Below, piece by piece: positions 7,472 through 15,288 of a stretch of 64,000 nt of DNA. Positions within the stretch are counted from its first letter, which is position 1, and the number at the start of each line of letters is the position of its first letter. A program made the translations under genes and the position numbers. Location of the stretch: contig CAVPOO010000002.1 of NCBI GenBank assembly GCA_963707015.1, forward strand, positions 214,156-278,155, read 5' to 3'. The notes beneath the pieces are model-generated. The model was not told the DNA's origin. It ran no database searches and saw only the letters and a program-made list of their open reading frames with translations. The DNA comes from CAVPOO01 sp963707015. Lineage in GTDB: Bacteria > Pseudomonadota > Gammaproteobacteria > Thiohalobacterales > Thiohalobacteraceae.

Positions 7472-8455
7472 GGCGCCCCCTGAATCGCTGTCGTTCATTT
7501 TTGATTTATTTGATTTAGCTGTATTGCGTAACATCCCCCTCCCGCGTGCCGCTCGCCACGGGCACGTTTTCGGGGGAGACTACTCCCGACCCCTAAAAGG
7601 TGATCGTGAAAGCGGTCACAGTTTTGCCTGCGTGTTCATGACTGCTGGCAACTGGCGACCTGCTCACTACGTCGTCCCCGAGGCAGTACGATCGAGTATA
7701 CGTTCGCTTCCGCCCGGAACTGCCCCTGAGCACGGCAGCAACCAGGTCTTACCCGACAAACGAGCGACGGCCTCCCAACCGAGCGCGAGCTGGTTCTTGG
7801 TTGGAGAGACCGCCATTAAGCTCATGTGTATTATCACAAACCTTGTCTACGTAATTCATAAAATTAGATAAATAATGGTTATCCACAAAACCTGTGGATA
7901 AGTCTGTGGACGGTTTGGAATCAGTGGGCGCTAAACCGCGTCAATATTGCCTTTTTGTTAGATTGTCCAAATTCTGAACAAAGGGAGAAATGAAAAATAA
8001 ACAAGGGGATGCAGCCTCAATTTAGAGTAGCAGGGTGGGGTCTGGAAGTCTGCCATCGTCGGCAGCGCCAATGCGCCAAGGCTGTGCGTAACTTTTCTGC
8101 CGGGGAAAGTCAAGCGGGAAATTGGTGCGGCTCAGGGCCTGCGCCGGCAGCGGAGGAAGCTGTTACCTCTGTTAAAATACGGACTTTTTTAAACTATATT
8201 ACAAGTTCTTATGTTGCTTTCATGATGTATTGTCAAACTTGCTGTGGCGCCCGACAAGGGAGGATGAACTGCGTATCACTACGTATCCAAGAAGGGATAG
8301 CCACCGATTCTCCGTGCGCATGACCCTGCCGGGTCCGGAAACAGGGGGTTGGTCTTAACAGCCGTCACCGCCACTGGCAGCCCGCTCACCGAGCCGGGAA
8401 ACGTCGTTCCCCTTAGCGGTCCCTGCGTTGAATGGGTCTGCGGGGCCCGGGCCCG
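7472..8455. other. Gene-poor 0.98-kb stretch with AT-rich islands
   Basis: No frame here has family resemblance, consistent composition and a ribosome-binding site together. Two AT-rich islands stand out (about 7825-7990 and 8170-8235) in otherwise GC-rich DNA. The first contains the paired DnaA-box-like sites. An 11-codon frame (7990-8025, MKNKQGDAASI) has an AAGGGAG ribosome-binding site but no downstream gene on its strand. A non-coding RNA or a replication-related region is possible; nothing specific could be identified. Confidence 0.4.
7879..7913. promoter_or_regulatory. Cluster of DnaA-box-like sites
   Basis: TTATCCACA at 7879-7887 and its exact reverse complement at 7893-7901 are two consensus DnaA boxes facing each other, 5 bases apart. 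A third, weaker site (TGTGGACGG, 7905-7913) follows. They abut an AT-rich tract. The flanking genes are not those usually found beside oriC, so this may instead be a DnaA-titrating or regulatory site. Confidence 0.5.
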
Positions 8456-9373
8456 TTACCTGCCGATTGGCACACAGTCGGAGATGGAGTTGGCGGCACA
8501 TTGGGTACCGTCGACCCAAATCGCGTTATCGAAGCGGGCTTCGAGCAAATCGGCATTATTCAGGCGGGCCCCACGTAAGTCGGCGTAAGAAAAATCAACC
8601 GCAGCCAGCACGGCGCCACGCAGGTCTGCCTGTTGCAGGCCGGCGCCGGTCAGCCGCGCATTGCGCAGATCGGCGTGCCGCAAGTCCGATATATTCAACG
8701 TGGCAAAGGCCAGATCTGCGCCAATCAACCGGCTTCCCGCAAGGTGAGCGCCGGTTAGATCCATGTTGCGCGCCCATGCACCACTGAGGTCTGCCCCTTC
8801 CGCAACCAGGCCGGCCAGTCGACAATTGTTCCAGTTGACGTGTGGTTTGGGCGGGGCCTCGCAGTCCGCGGTCTGCACGGACGCCGGCGGAGTAAGCCGA
8901 TAGACGGCAGCAATCACCAGGAAAAGCCCCGCCACCAGCACAGCGAAAACCCTCGGTGACAGCCGCCGTCTGCCATGCCCCTCGGCCCGCAGCAGCTCAG
9001 TGCGCAGGCGGCGGTGTCGCAGCATGGCATCGCTTTCAGCCTGGCGACGATCGCTGGCGCGGCGGCGCTCGATCGAAGCGGGACTCAACCGTTGCGTAAC
9101 CTCGCGACGGTTGCCGCTGCACCGCTCATCTTCGCGCAGGCGGGCACGTTCCAGACGCTGGAAATCTTCCTCGGTCTCGAGTGTTCTCACCTCCTCGGGA
9201 ATGAGGTCGATACAGTCGTGAACCGGTACCCAGGTATCCTGATCCTGACTGAGTTCATCGTCTTCCCGGACACGACCCAGCAGGATATAGCGCGTTACCT
9301 GACGGGCGGGGAACGGTCCGCGCACCTTTCCGCCGCGACGCGTGTACCAAAGATTGTCGGTTTGCGATTCCAT
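8456..9373 (-). CDS. Membrane protein with GYF-like N-terminal domain and periplasmic pentapeptide repeats
   Basis: Starting from ATG at 9373, the protein is 305 residues. Residues about 7-55 (LWYTRRGGKVRGPFPARQVT, then LLGRVREDDELSQ) resemble a GYF_2-type domain. A highly charged linker follows, then one membrane helix (VFAVLVAGLFLVIAAVYRL, about 144-162). The C-terminal half has tandem A(D/N)LXX repeats (for example GADLSGA, HADLRNA, QADLRGA, YADLRGA, NADLLEA), which fold as a right-handed quadrilateral helix. A GTG start at 9448 would overlap the divergent gene. The combination implies a cytoplasmic reader domain linked to an external repeat helix. The function is unknown, and I do not know a named family with this order. 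Confidence 0.8.
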   Translation of the reverse strand: MESQTDNLWYTRRGGKVRGPFPARQVTRYILLGRVREDDELSQDQDTWVPVHDCIDLIPEEVRTLETEEDFQRLERARLREDERCSGNRREVTQRLSPASIERRRASDRRQAESDAMLRHRRLRTELLRAEGHGRRRLSPRVFAVLVAGLFLVIAAVYRLTPPASVQTADCEAPPKPHVNWNNCRLAGLVAEGADLSGAWARNMDLTGAHLAGSRLIGADLAFATLNISDLRHADLRNARLTGAGLQQADLRGAVLAAVDFSYADLRGARLNNADLLEARFDNAIWVDGTQCAANSISDCVPIGR

Positions 9374-9442
9374 GGTTTTTGTCTGAAGAGCTGAATTTCG
9401 TTTTGTGCCGACGGGGTATCCCCTGTAACCTATCGATCCAAG

Positions 9443-10690
9443 ATGCACCCCACAGGCCCCATCGGTCCCTCCAAATCCGTCCTGCTCCTGACACGTGCTG
9501 ACGCCTTGAGCAGGAACTGGCAGGTAGGCCAGATTGTCGCAGCGACTGTCACCAGCCGTCCCCAGTCAGGCCAGGTTACCCTTCGTATCGGCATCGAACA
9601 GGTTCAGGCACAGGCCGGCAATCTCAAGCTGCAACCGGGTCAGAAGCTTGAGTTGCAGGTGGTCGAGCTCGGACGCGTGCCATTGCTCAGAGTCATTAGG
9701 ACCGAGCGGCCTGATCCTGTCAGAGCGGCGCTGCGCAGTGCCCTGCCCCGCCAACAGCCCCTGTCAAATCTTTTCAGCCAGCTGGTACAACTCCTTGCCA
9801 GGCCAGCAAACACCTCGCCGGCGGTGGTGGAGATAGCCAGGAGCCTGATCGCCCGCCTTCCCGATCATCGCCAGCTCAGCAGCGCCGAGGGTCTTCGCCA
9901 GGCCCTACGCGACAGTGGACTGCTCCTGGAGTCGCGGCTGGCATCACATGGCAGACCGAAGCCTGACCTGTCCCAGGACCTGAAGGCAAATCTGCTCCGC
10001 CTGATCGATGCCTTGCGGAATTTAGCAGCAAATATCGGGCCTGAAAAAGCGCGGCCAGGGCCTGACCCGAGCCTCACCCGACCCTTACCCCCGGCGCCAA
10101 TGCCGGCAAGCGGACAGACAACAAAATCCGACCTGGCACAAGTGGAGAGAGCCCCGACGGGGAATGTACGTGAGTCACCCGGCAGGGTTCTGCTACCGGC
10201 GCCGGCAGGCCAGGCCGTGGCGCGGCTCGACCTGGCAGAACAGGCAGAATCTGCCTTGGCCAGAATGCGGGTTAATCAGCTTTCTTCGTTGAACCAGGAT
10301 CGCCCGGTGTCACCTGAATGGCTGGTGGAACTGCCGGTACGTCGGGGCGAGCAGATTGACACATGGCAACTCCACGTCCGGCGGGATGGCACAGCAGAAC
10401 AAGGCAATAACAGCCCCGATGACGGTAGATGGTCCGCCGTTCTGCAGTTTGATTTACCCAATCTGGGTGCAATGGAGGCGCGTGTGAATCTGACAGGCGA
10501 GACCATTTCCAGTGTATTCATTGCCGAAACCGAGGGTGCCGTACCCGTGGTGGAGAAGCATCTTCCACACCTGCGTTCCCGCCTGGAGGCGCTGGGCCTG
10601 GAGGTTGCCCGCCTTGGATGTCGCCAGGGCAAATCCAGCACGCCCCCGCGCGCGGCGCAAAGCGGCAGTCTGCTGGACGAGCAGGTATGA
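9443..10690 (+). CDS. FliK-like flagellar hook-length control family protein (second copy)
   Basis: This 415-residue protein has a Pro/Ala-rich middle section and a C-terminal Flg_hook-like domain (about 300-395: WLVELPVRRGEQIDTWQLHV, then WSAVLQFDLPNLGAMEARV, LTGETISSVFIAE). It differs from the canonical FliK at 27009-28208, which carries the LNPPELGPIEV motif. It overlaps the next gene, a FlhB C-domain paralogue, by ATGA. FliK and FlhB normally interact to switch export specificity, so this pair looks like a paralogous switch module. Such FliK/FlhB-like pairs beside flagellar loci occur in other gammaproteobacteria, from memory. The start has a weak ribosome-binding site. Confidence 0.75.
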   Translation: MHPTGPIGPSKSVLLLTRADALSRNWQVGQIVAATVTSRPQSGQVTLRIGIEQVQAQAGNLKLQPGQKLELQVVELGRVPLLRVIRTERPDPVRAALRSALPRQQPLSNLFSQLVQLLARPANTSPAVVEIARSLIARLPDHRQLSSAEGLRQALRDSGLLLESRLASHGRPKPDLSQDLKANLLRLIDALRNLAANIGPEKARPGPDPSLTRPLPPAPMPASGQTTKSDLAQVERAPTGNVRESPGRVLLPAPAGQAVARLDLAEQAESALARMRVNQLSSLNQDRPVSPEWLVELPVRRGEQIDTWQLHVRRDGTAEQGNNSPDDGRWSAVLQFDLPNLGAMEARVNLTGETISSVFIAETEGAVPVVEKHLPHLRSRLEALGLEVARLGCRQGKSSTPPRAAQSGSLLDEQV

Positions 10691-10971
10691 AACGGCCGAA
10701 GAACTCCACAAGCGATATTGCCGTTGCGCTGCACTATGATGGCAGCAACGCACCAACGGTCACCGCCAAGGGCCGCGATCAGCTTGCCCGGCGGATCATG
10801 CAGGTCGCGCAGGAGCACGGCGTACCGCTGCACGAAGATGAATACCTGGTGCAGGTCCTGTCCACGATAGAGCTGGGAGACGAGATCCCCGAGAACCTGT
10901 ACCGGGCCGTTGCCGAGGTCATCGCCTTTGCCTACTATCTCTCGGGCAGGGTGCCCGACGATCAGAGTTAA
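10687..10971 (+). CDS. FlhB C-terminal-domain paralogue (EscU/YscU/FlhB family, truncated form)
   Basis: The 94-residue protein starts at ATG 10687, overlapping the FliK-like stop. Its start, DIAVALHYDGSNAPTVTAKG, aligns with the FlhB segment directly after the NPTH autocleavage site (compare FAVALKYEEGRMRAPRLVAKG in this window's FlhB). It therefore corresponds to the cleaved C-domain alone, with no transmembrane part and no NPTH. It ends in an FlhB-like helical stretch (AEVIAFAYYLSGR). It likely acts as a soluble stand-in for, or modulator of, the FlhB switch, with the FliK-like neighbour as partner. It converges with the DUF2802 gene, overlapping it by four bases. Confidence 0.85.
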   Translation: MKRPKNSTSDIAVALHYDGSNAPTVTAKGRDQLARRIMQVAQEHGVPLHEDEYLVQVLSTIELGDEIPENLYRAVAEVIAFAYYLSGRVPDDQS

Positions 10972-11399
10972 TGGGACGTGGAATCCTGTCCCGACTTGGT
11001 ATGGGCCTCGCGCGTTCCATGCAGCATGCAGATCAGTTCGGCCTCGCCGCGGGTGAGACTGCACATGCTCATCAGTTCGTCGACGGATGCACCACGCTGC
11101 ACGAGCTGAATCGCCTGGGAGTACGGTCGTGAGCCGCTGGTCCGCATCTCCAGCTGATCCTGGCGATCCATCACGCCTCGGACTTTCTGCTCCAGACGTA
11201 TCAGCTGCTCACCCACCCTGATGGCTGCCTTCTCGAAGGCAGCAAGGTCGTCAAGCGCCTGATGCAGCATCTTTGCCATACCTGCCTGGCGTCGATGCAG
11301 GTGCCGCACGTGGATCCAGGACAGGAACTGCCCGATCACAAGCAGTAGAATGACCCACCCCTCAATCGACATGCCGGCAGTGGAAATGCTCATATTCAT
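10968..11399 (-). CDS. DUF2802 membrane-anchored protein
   Basis: This 143-residue protein has one N-terminal membrane helix (WVILLLVIGQFLSWIHV, about 15-31), a coiled-coil-like segment (about 45-85), and a C-terminal helical motif (YSQAIQLVQRGASVDELMS, then CSLTRGEAELICMLHG) typical of DUF2802. In related genomes this gene lies after motC-motD and cheW; here it follows motD and a 58-residue gene, with cheW missing. Its function is unknown. Its place at the end of the motor/number-control operon suggests a role in flagellar or chemosensory organisation. Confidence 0.82.
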   Translation of the reverse strand: MNMSISTAGMSIEGWVILLLVIGQFLSWIHVRHLHRRQAGMAKMLHQALDDLAAFEKAAIRVGEQLIRLEQKVRGVMDRQDQLEMRTSGSRPYSQAIQLVQRGASVDELMSMCSLTRGEAELICMLHGTREAHTKSGQDSTSH

Positions 11400-11440
11400 G
11401 ACTGATAACCCGAGACCAGCGGTTCAACCGTTTCCGAACT

Positions 11441-11617
11441 CTATGCAAACTCATCGATGTGCCGACGGTCCTGATTCCCGTCATCTCCGTCTTGTGGATT
11501 ATCCCTGTCCTGTTGTGGGGTGCGGCGCGGCGGTGAGTGTCGCTCCTTGACCGGTCTGGCCGGCTTGACCGGGTAGACCGGCGTTGGCGGGATTTCAATC
11601 CTGCTCAGATCCACCAC
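11441..11617 (-). CDS. Small acidic, proline-rich protein between motD and the DUF2802 gene
   Basis: A 58-residue frame starts at GTG 11617, with GGAGG 8 bases upstream, and ends at TAG 11441. It begins VVDLSRIEIPPTPVYPVKPA, continues with an Arg/Pro-rich middle, and ends in an acidic, Asn/Gln-rich tail closing with RRHIDEFA. It lies 41 bases before the DUF2802 start and is co-directional with motC-motD. Similar short, disordered-looking proteins occupy this slot in related flagellar clusters, from memory. No domain is assigned, and it is too short for routine gene callers. Confidence 0.6.
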   Translation of the reverse strand: MVDLSRIEIPPTPVYPVKPARPVKERHSPPRRTPQQDRDNPQDGDDGNQDRRHIDEFA

Positions 11618-11770
11618 CAGGGCACCCTCCGTCTCGTGAAGCCCGTATCCGCAGCCTGGAAGCCAGGGGCGTTCTGCCGGTCGACGCTAAACCGTCAAAC
11701 AACAGGCAATCACCCGGCCCGAATGAAGATAAGCATTAATTGTGCCACCAGAGCCTTTTCCAGGAGTAGG

Positions 11771-12646
11771 CTAGGAAGGTGGCAGGGGACCGGAAGTATC
11801 GGGTACCGACAGGTTGGCGGAAGACGGCTCATCCGGCTCGCGGTACCAGCGTCCTGGGCTCCCCGGCAGCACCACCAGGACGACGCGACGGTTACGGGAT
11901 TGCCCCTCGGGTGTCAGGTTGTCTGCCACGGGCCGGAACTGACCATAACCGATGGCGGCCAAGCGCGCGGGATCAATTCCGTAGTCGCTGAACAGGTGCA
12001 CGACACTTGCCGCACGCGCCGCGGACAATTCCCAGTTGGACAGAAAGGTCGAGTTATGAATGGGCCGGTCGTCCGTGAATCCCTCCACGTTAATGGGGTT
12101 GGTATGGAACTGCAGCATCTCCGCCACGGGTTCGAGCATTCTGAATGCCGCCGGCGCCAACCGGGCGCTGCCGCTGCTGAAAAGCAGGCTGCTCTTGATC
12201 TCGATTTCCAGCCGCCGCCCTTTGCGGCGCACGTGAACGAGATCATCGGCGATCAGGGTTCCCAGATCCTGCTTCAACCTGTCGGCGAGTCGATCGAGCT
12301 GCGGGTCGGCGAACCCCGGTGCCTGGGCGGGATACTCAGATTGCTCCGACGGATCGTAGGCCGGCTCCCCGCGGATCGGCAACTGGACCAGATTCGGACT
12401 GTTACTCGTTGCCATCTGATTCTGCCCCACGGCGATGGGAACTGCTTCGAGCCGAACCAGCGAAGGATTGGCGCTGCCGAAGGCCGACGTCAGCGAATCT
12501 GCGAGTACCCGGTACTTGCCTTCGTTGACCGAGGATATCGCGTACATGACGACAAAGAACGCAAACAACAGGGTGATAAAGTCGGCATAGGACACCAGCC
12601 AGCGGTCATGCCTTTCGGGTTCTTCCCATCGCTTTCTACGCGCCAT
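11771..12646 (-). CDS. motD: Flagellar motor stator protein MotD (MotB family)
   Basis: This 291-residue protein (from ATG 12646; a GTG at 12655 overlaps the motC stop) is the peptidoglycan-binding stator subunit. A single membrane helix follows the start (SYADFITLLFAFFVVMYAIS, about 18-37) and carries the proton-accepting aspartate in SYADF. The C-terminal OmpA-like domain (about 145-270) contains ALLFSSGSARL-type and GFTDDRPI motifs and ends in NRRVVLVVLPG. It pairs with MotC. Length and motifs are intact, so the motor should be functional. Confidence 0.93.
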   Translation of the reverse strand: MARRKRWEEPERHDRWLVSYADFITLLFAFFVVMYAISSVNEGKYRVLADSLTSAFGSANPSLVRLEAVPIAVGQNQMATSNSPNLVQLPIRGEPAYDPSEQSEYPAQAPGFADPQLDRLADRLKQDLGTLIADDLVHVRRKGRRLEIEIKSSLLFSSGSARLAPAAFRMLEPVAEMLQFHTNPINVEGFTDDRPIHNSTFLSNWELSAARAASVVHLFSDYGIDPARLAAIGYGQFRPVADNLTPEGQSRNRRVVLVVLPGSPGRWYREPDEPSSANLSVPDTSGPLPPS

Positions 12647-12651
12647 CGCGG

Positions 12652-13398
12652 TCACACCATCAACAGGTAGCCCTGTAACTTGGTCTCGATATTGCGCGGG
12701 TTTTCACCTTCGGCGATGGAGACCAGGCCTTCGATCACCATCTCGCGAAACTGTGCCTGTCTGTGTATATAGCCCTTGAGCTTGCTCGCCGCCGGCAACA
12801 GAAAGAGGTTTGCCAACCCGACGCCGTAAATCGTCGCGACAAAGGCAACCGCGATACCCTCCCCTAACAGCTCGGGATCCGCAAGATTGTTCATCACGTG
12901 TATCAGTCCGAGCACCGCACCGATGATACCAACGGTCGGCGCATAACCTCCCATGCCCTCAAAGACCCGGGCGGCTTGCATGTCCCGGTATTCATGACTG
13001 TCCAGATCCACCTCCATGATGGAACGAATGGTCTCCGGCTCATTACCATCTACAACCAGTTGCAGGCCCTTGCGGGCAAACAGGTCCTTTTCGCGCTCGG
13101 CAATGTTTTCCAGTCCGAGCAGGCCTTCCTTGCGGGCAATATTGCTCCACTGAACGATCTTCCGGATGGTTGCGCTCGGCTCAAAACGCGGCGGCTTGAA
13201 AACCCAGCGTCCAAGCTGAAGGGAACGCAGAAATGTCGGCAAGGGCACCTGCACCATGATGGCCCCAAGGGTCCCGCCGACCACGATGACAAAGGCCGTT
13301 AACTGTACCAGCGAATCGGTGTGCCCACCTTCAAGCAGGTTACCGCCGATAATTGCGGCAAGTGCAATCAGTATTCCAGCAACGCTGAGCGTGTCCAT
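12652..13398 (-). CDS. motC: Flagellar motor stator protein MotC (MotA family)
   Basis: The 248-residue MotA-type subunit has four membrane helices (about 5-22, 32-50, 150-168 and 180-200) and the conserved cytoplasmic loop with charged residues that contact FliG. MEGMGGYAPTVGIIGAVLGLI at about 147-167 matches the family signature. It overlaps motD by stop/start codons. In pseudomonads, motC follows cheB; here it follows fliA directly with only a 271-base spacer, so its usual chemotaxis neighbours are missing. No strong ribosome-binding site precedes the ATG. Confidence 0.93.
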   Translation of the reverse strand: MDTLSVAGILIALAAIIGGNLLEGGHTDSLVQLTAFVIVVGGTLGAIMVQVPLPTFLRSLQLGRWVFKPPRFEPSATIRKIVQWSNIARKEGLLGLENIAEREKDLFARKGLQLVVDGNEPETIRSIMEVDLDSHEYRDMQAARVFEGMGGYAPTVGIIGAVLGLIHVMNNLADPELLGEGIAVAFVATIYGVGLANLFLLPAASKLKGYIHRQAQFREMVIEGLVSIAEGENPRNIETKLQGYLLMV

Positions 13399-13641
13399 GA
13401 CGCCGGAAGCTCAGAATCCCGAGTTCAACAAATGATCAGCCATTGCTTCCCGATCCCGAACCACAGCCCTTTCGGCAAGCCCGCGGACAGCGACCGCTTG
13501 GAGCGGTATGCAGTGCGGCGTGACGACATCAACACGGACGCCGGCCTGGCCTGCGGACTGCACTGTCACAGCCCTGCCCTCCGCTGCCTGCCTGTTCGCA
13601 GGCCCCAGGTGCCGGGGCGGATTCTTGATACTGCGACGCAT

Positions 13642-13660
13642 AGTGGAAACGGTTTCCACT
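13642..13660. terminator. 19-bp palindrome downstream of fliA
   Basis: AGTGGAAAC and GTTTCCACT flank a single G, forming a perfect 9-bp inverted repeat 10 bases after the fliA stop (minus strand). No T-run follows, so it may be a weak terminator or pause site, or a protein-binding site in the fliA-motC spacer. Confidence 0.4.
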
Positions 13661-13669
13661 GCCGATGGG

Positions 13670-14404
13670 TTAACTCTTATTCCCAACCCATTCGCTCATG
13701 CGCGCCCGCAACCGAATCAGCGCCTGACCATGAATCTGACAGACGCGCGATTCGCTGACACCCAGCACTTCGCCGATTTCCCGCAAATTCAGTTCTTCGT
13801 CGTAATACAGCGCCATCACCAGGCGTTCGCGCTCCGGCAATCCCTCGATGGCCTTCGCCAGGGCCTTCTGAAAATCTGCACGTTGCAGGTGATTCAGCGG
13901 CTCGTTGGGTTGCTCGGCGCCACGCAGGTCCTGGTCCTCCCCCATCCCGCCGGGGTCCTCGAAACTGAATATCCGGCAGCCGGTCGAATCCTGCAGAATA
14001 CGATGATATTCATTGAGGTCGATGCCCAGCAGCTCGGCGACTTCCGCATCCCGGGCGTCCCGCCCTTTGGCGTTCTCGATCTGGCGCACCGCTTCGGCGA
14101 CCTGGCGCGCCTTGCGGTGCACCGAACGTGGCGTCCAGTCAGTTCGGCGGATTTCATCCAGCATGGCGCCGCGTATGCGGATACCTGCATAGGTTTCGAA
14201 ACTTGCACCCTGCGCAGGATCATAATTCCGCGCCGCCTCGAGCAAGCCGATCATGCCAGCCTGAATCAGATCATCGGCCTGCACGCTGGGCGGCAGGCGA
14301 CTCATCAGGTGGTAGGCAATGCGTTTTACCAAAGGTGCGTGAAGCGTTACTAGATCGTCTCGATCATTTTCCTGGTTTGCGGCGTACATGGCGGCTCCAT
14401 TCAT
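13670..14404 (-). CDS. fliA: RNA polymerase sigma factor FliA (sigma-28)
   Basis: This 244-residue sigma factor for late flagellar genes contains region 2 (LVKRIAYHLMSRLPPSVQAD, DDLIQAGMIGLLEAARNYDP, FETYAGIRIRGAMLDEIR), region 3 and region 4 with the LREIGEVLGVSESRVCQIHG helix-turn-helix. ATG at 14404 overlaps the fleN stop (ATGA); ATG 14389, with its own GGAG, is an alternative. Candidate FliA-type promoters are visible at fliC and flgM in this window. Its anti-sigma factor FlgM is encoded at 62259. Confidence 0.95.
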   Translation of the reverse strand: MNGAAMYAANQENDRDDLVTLHAPLVKRIAYHLMSRLPPSVQADDLIQAGMIGLLEAARNYDPAQGASFETYAGIRIRGAMLDEIRRTDWTPRSVHRKARQVAEAVRQIENAKGRDARDAEVAELLGIDLNEYHRILQDSTGCRIFSFEDPGGMGEDQDLRGAEQPNEPLNHLQRADFQKALAKAIEGLPERERLVMALYYDEELNLREIGEVLGVSESRVCQIHGQALIRLRARMSEWVGNKS

Positions 14405-15288
14405 GGGGCTATCTCCAATTGCCCAGTGCTCGACTGGATCAACCGTTCGACAAAAAATTCCAGGTGACCCGCAGCGCCAGTTGGCACCGGCCACTTCTCA
14501 GCCTTCTGTCCAAGGTTTCTAAAGGCCATCGATGCGCGGCTGCGCGGGTAGGCATCGACTACAGCCCGCTGGCGTTTCACCGACTTGCGAAGATAATCGT
14601 CAAAGGGAATCACCCCCACAAAGTCGAGTGTCACGTCCAGATAACGGTCGGTGACCCGGGAGATCTTGCTGAACAGCTCCCGACCCTCCTGTGCACTCTG
14701 CACCATATTGGCCAGTACACGAAAACGCTGTAATCCATAATCACGGTTGAGTACCTTGATGAGGGCATAGGCATCGGTAATTGATGCCGGCTCATCGCAG
14801 ACAACAACCAGCACTTCCTGAGCAGCGCGTGTAAAACTCACAACGCTGTCGGCGATACCGGCGGCCGTATCGACTACCAGTACATCCAGCTGGTGACTGA
14901 GTTCACTGAACGCACGAATGACCCCCGCGTGCTGCACGCTGCTTAGTTCCGCCATGGCTTTGGTACCGGACGATGCCGGCACGATGTGCAACCCTGCGGG
15001 GCCCGGCACAATGATCTCTTCGAGTGTTCGCTCGCCGGCAAGGACATGCGAGAGGTCGTAGTCAGGATGGAGCCCCAGCATGACATCAACATTCGCCAGC
15101 CCGAGGTCTGCATCCATCAGCATCACCTCCCTGCCGCTGTCTGCGAGTGCGACCGCGAGATTCACGGAAACATTGGTCTTCCCCACCCCGCCCTTGCCGC
15201 TCGTCACGGCAATTACGCGCACCGGCTTTGGGTGAGTGATATGCCGTAACCCGGCCGCCTGATCCATTCGCATGTTAGATGTGAGCAT
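14401..15288 (-). CDS. fleN: Flagellar number regulator FleN (FlhG), MinD-like ATPase
   Basis: The protein is 295 residues from ATG 15288 (with AGGA upstream; ATG 15273 also possible), overlapping the flhF end. The deviant Walker A (SGKGGVGKT, about 30-38) and MLMDADLGLANVDVMLG (about 60-76) are MinD/ParA features. FleN limits polar flagella to one by opposing FleQ and FlhF. It lies between flhF and fliA in the canonical order, so numerical control of polar flagella is probably intact. Confidence 0.94.
   Translation of the reverse strand: MLTSNMRMDQAAGLRHITHPKPVRVIAVTSGKGGVGKTNVSVNLAVALADSGREVMLMDADLGLANVDVMLGLHPDYDLSHVLAGERTLEEIIVPGPAGLHIVPASSGTKAMAELSSVQHAGVIRAFSELSHQLDVLVVDTAAGIADSVVSFTRAAQEVLVVVCDEPASITDAYALIKVLNRDYGLQRFRVLANMVQSAQEGRELFSKISRVTDRYLDVTLDFVGVIPFDDYLRKSVKRQRAVVDAYPRSRASMAFRNLGQKAEKWPVPTGAAGHLEFFVERLIQSSTGQLEIAP

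Noticed and set aside
7122..7871. A 249-codon plus-strand frame across the SPOR gene and its upstream spacer
   Set aside because: The first half is antisense to the SPOR domain and the remainder changes composition; no ribosome-binding site or domain is seen.
7990..8025. 11-codon leader-peptide-like frame with a good ribosome-binding site
   Set aside because: No downstream gene on the same strand and no regulatory codon run, so there is no support beyond the short frame itself.
8100..8190. Possible cobalamin-riboswitch-like words (GGGAAATTGGTGCGG and neighbours)
   Set aside because: Only isolated words resemble the consensus; the required paired elements and a downstream same-strand gene are missing.
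11537..12670. A 377-codon plus-strand open frame opposite motD
   Set aside because: It lies antisense to a complete MotD with intact motifs, and its Arg/Gly/Gln-rich sequence has no domain. It is a shadow of motD.
13411..13641. A 76-residue minus-strand frame (MRRSIKNPPRHLGPANRQAA onward) in the fliA-motC spacer
   Set aside because: No ribosome-binding site, no recognisable domain, and composition typical of chance frames in GC-rich DNA. It might be a remnant of deleted genes, but nothing supports that directly.
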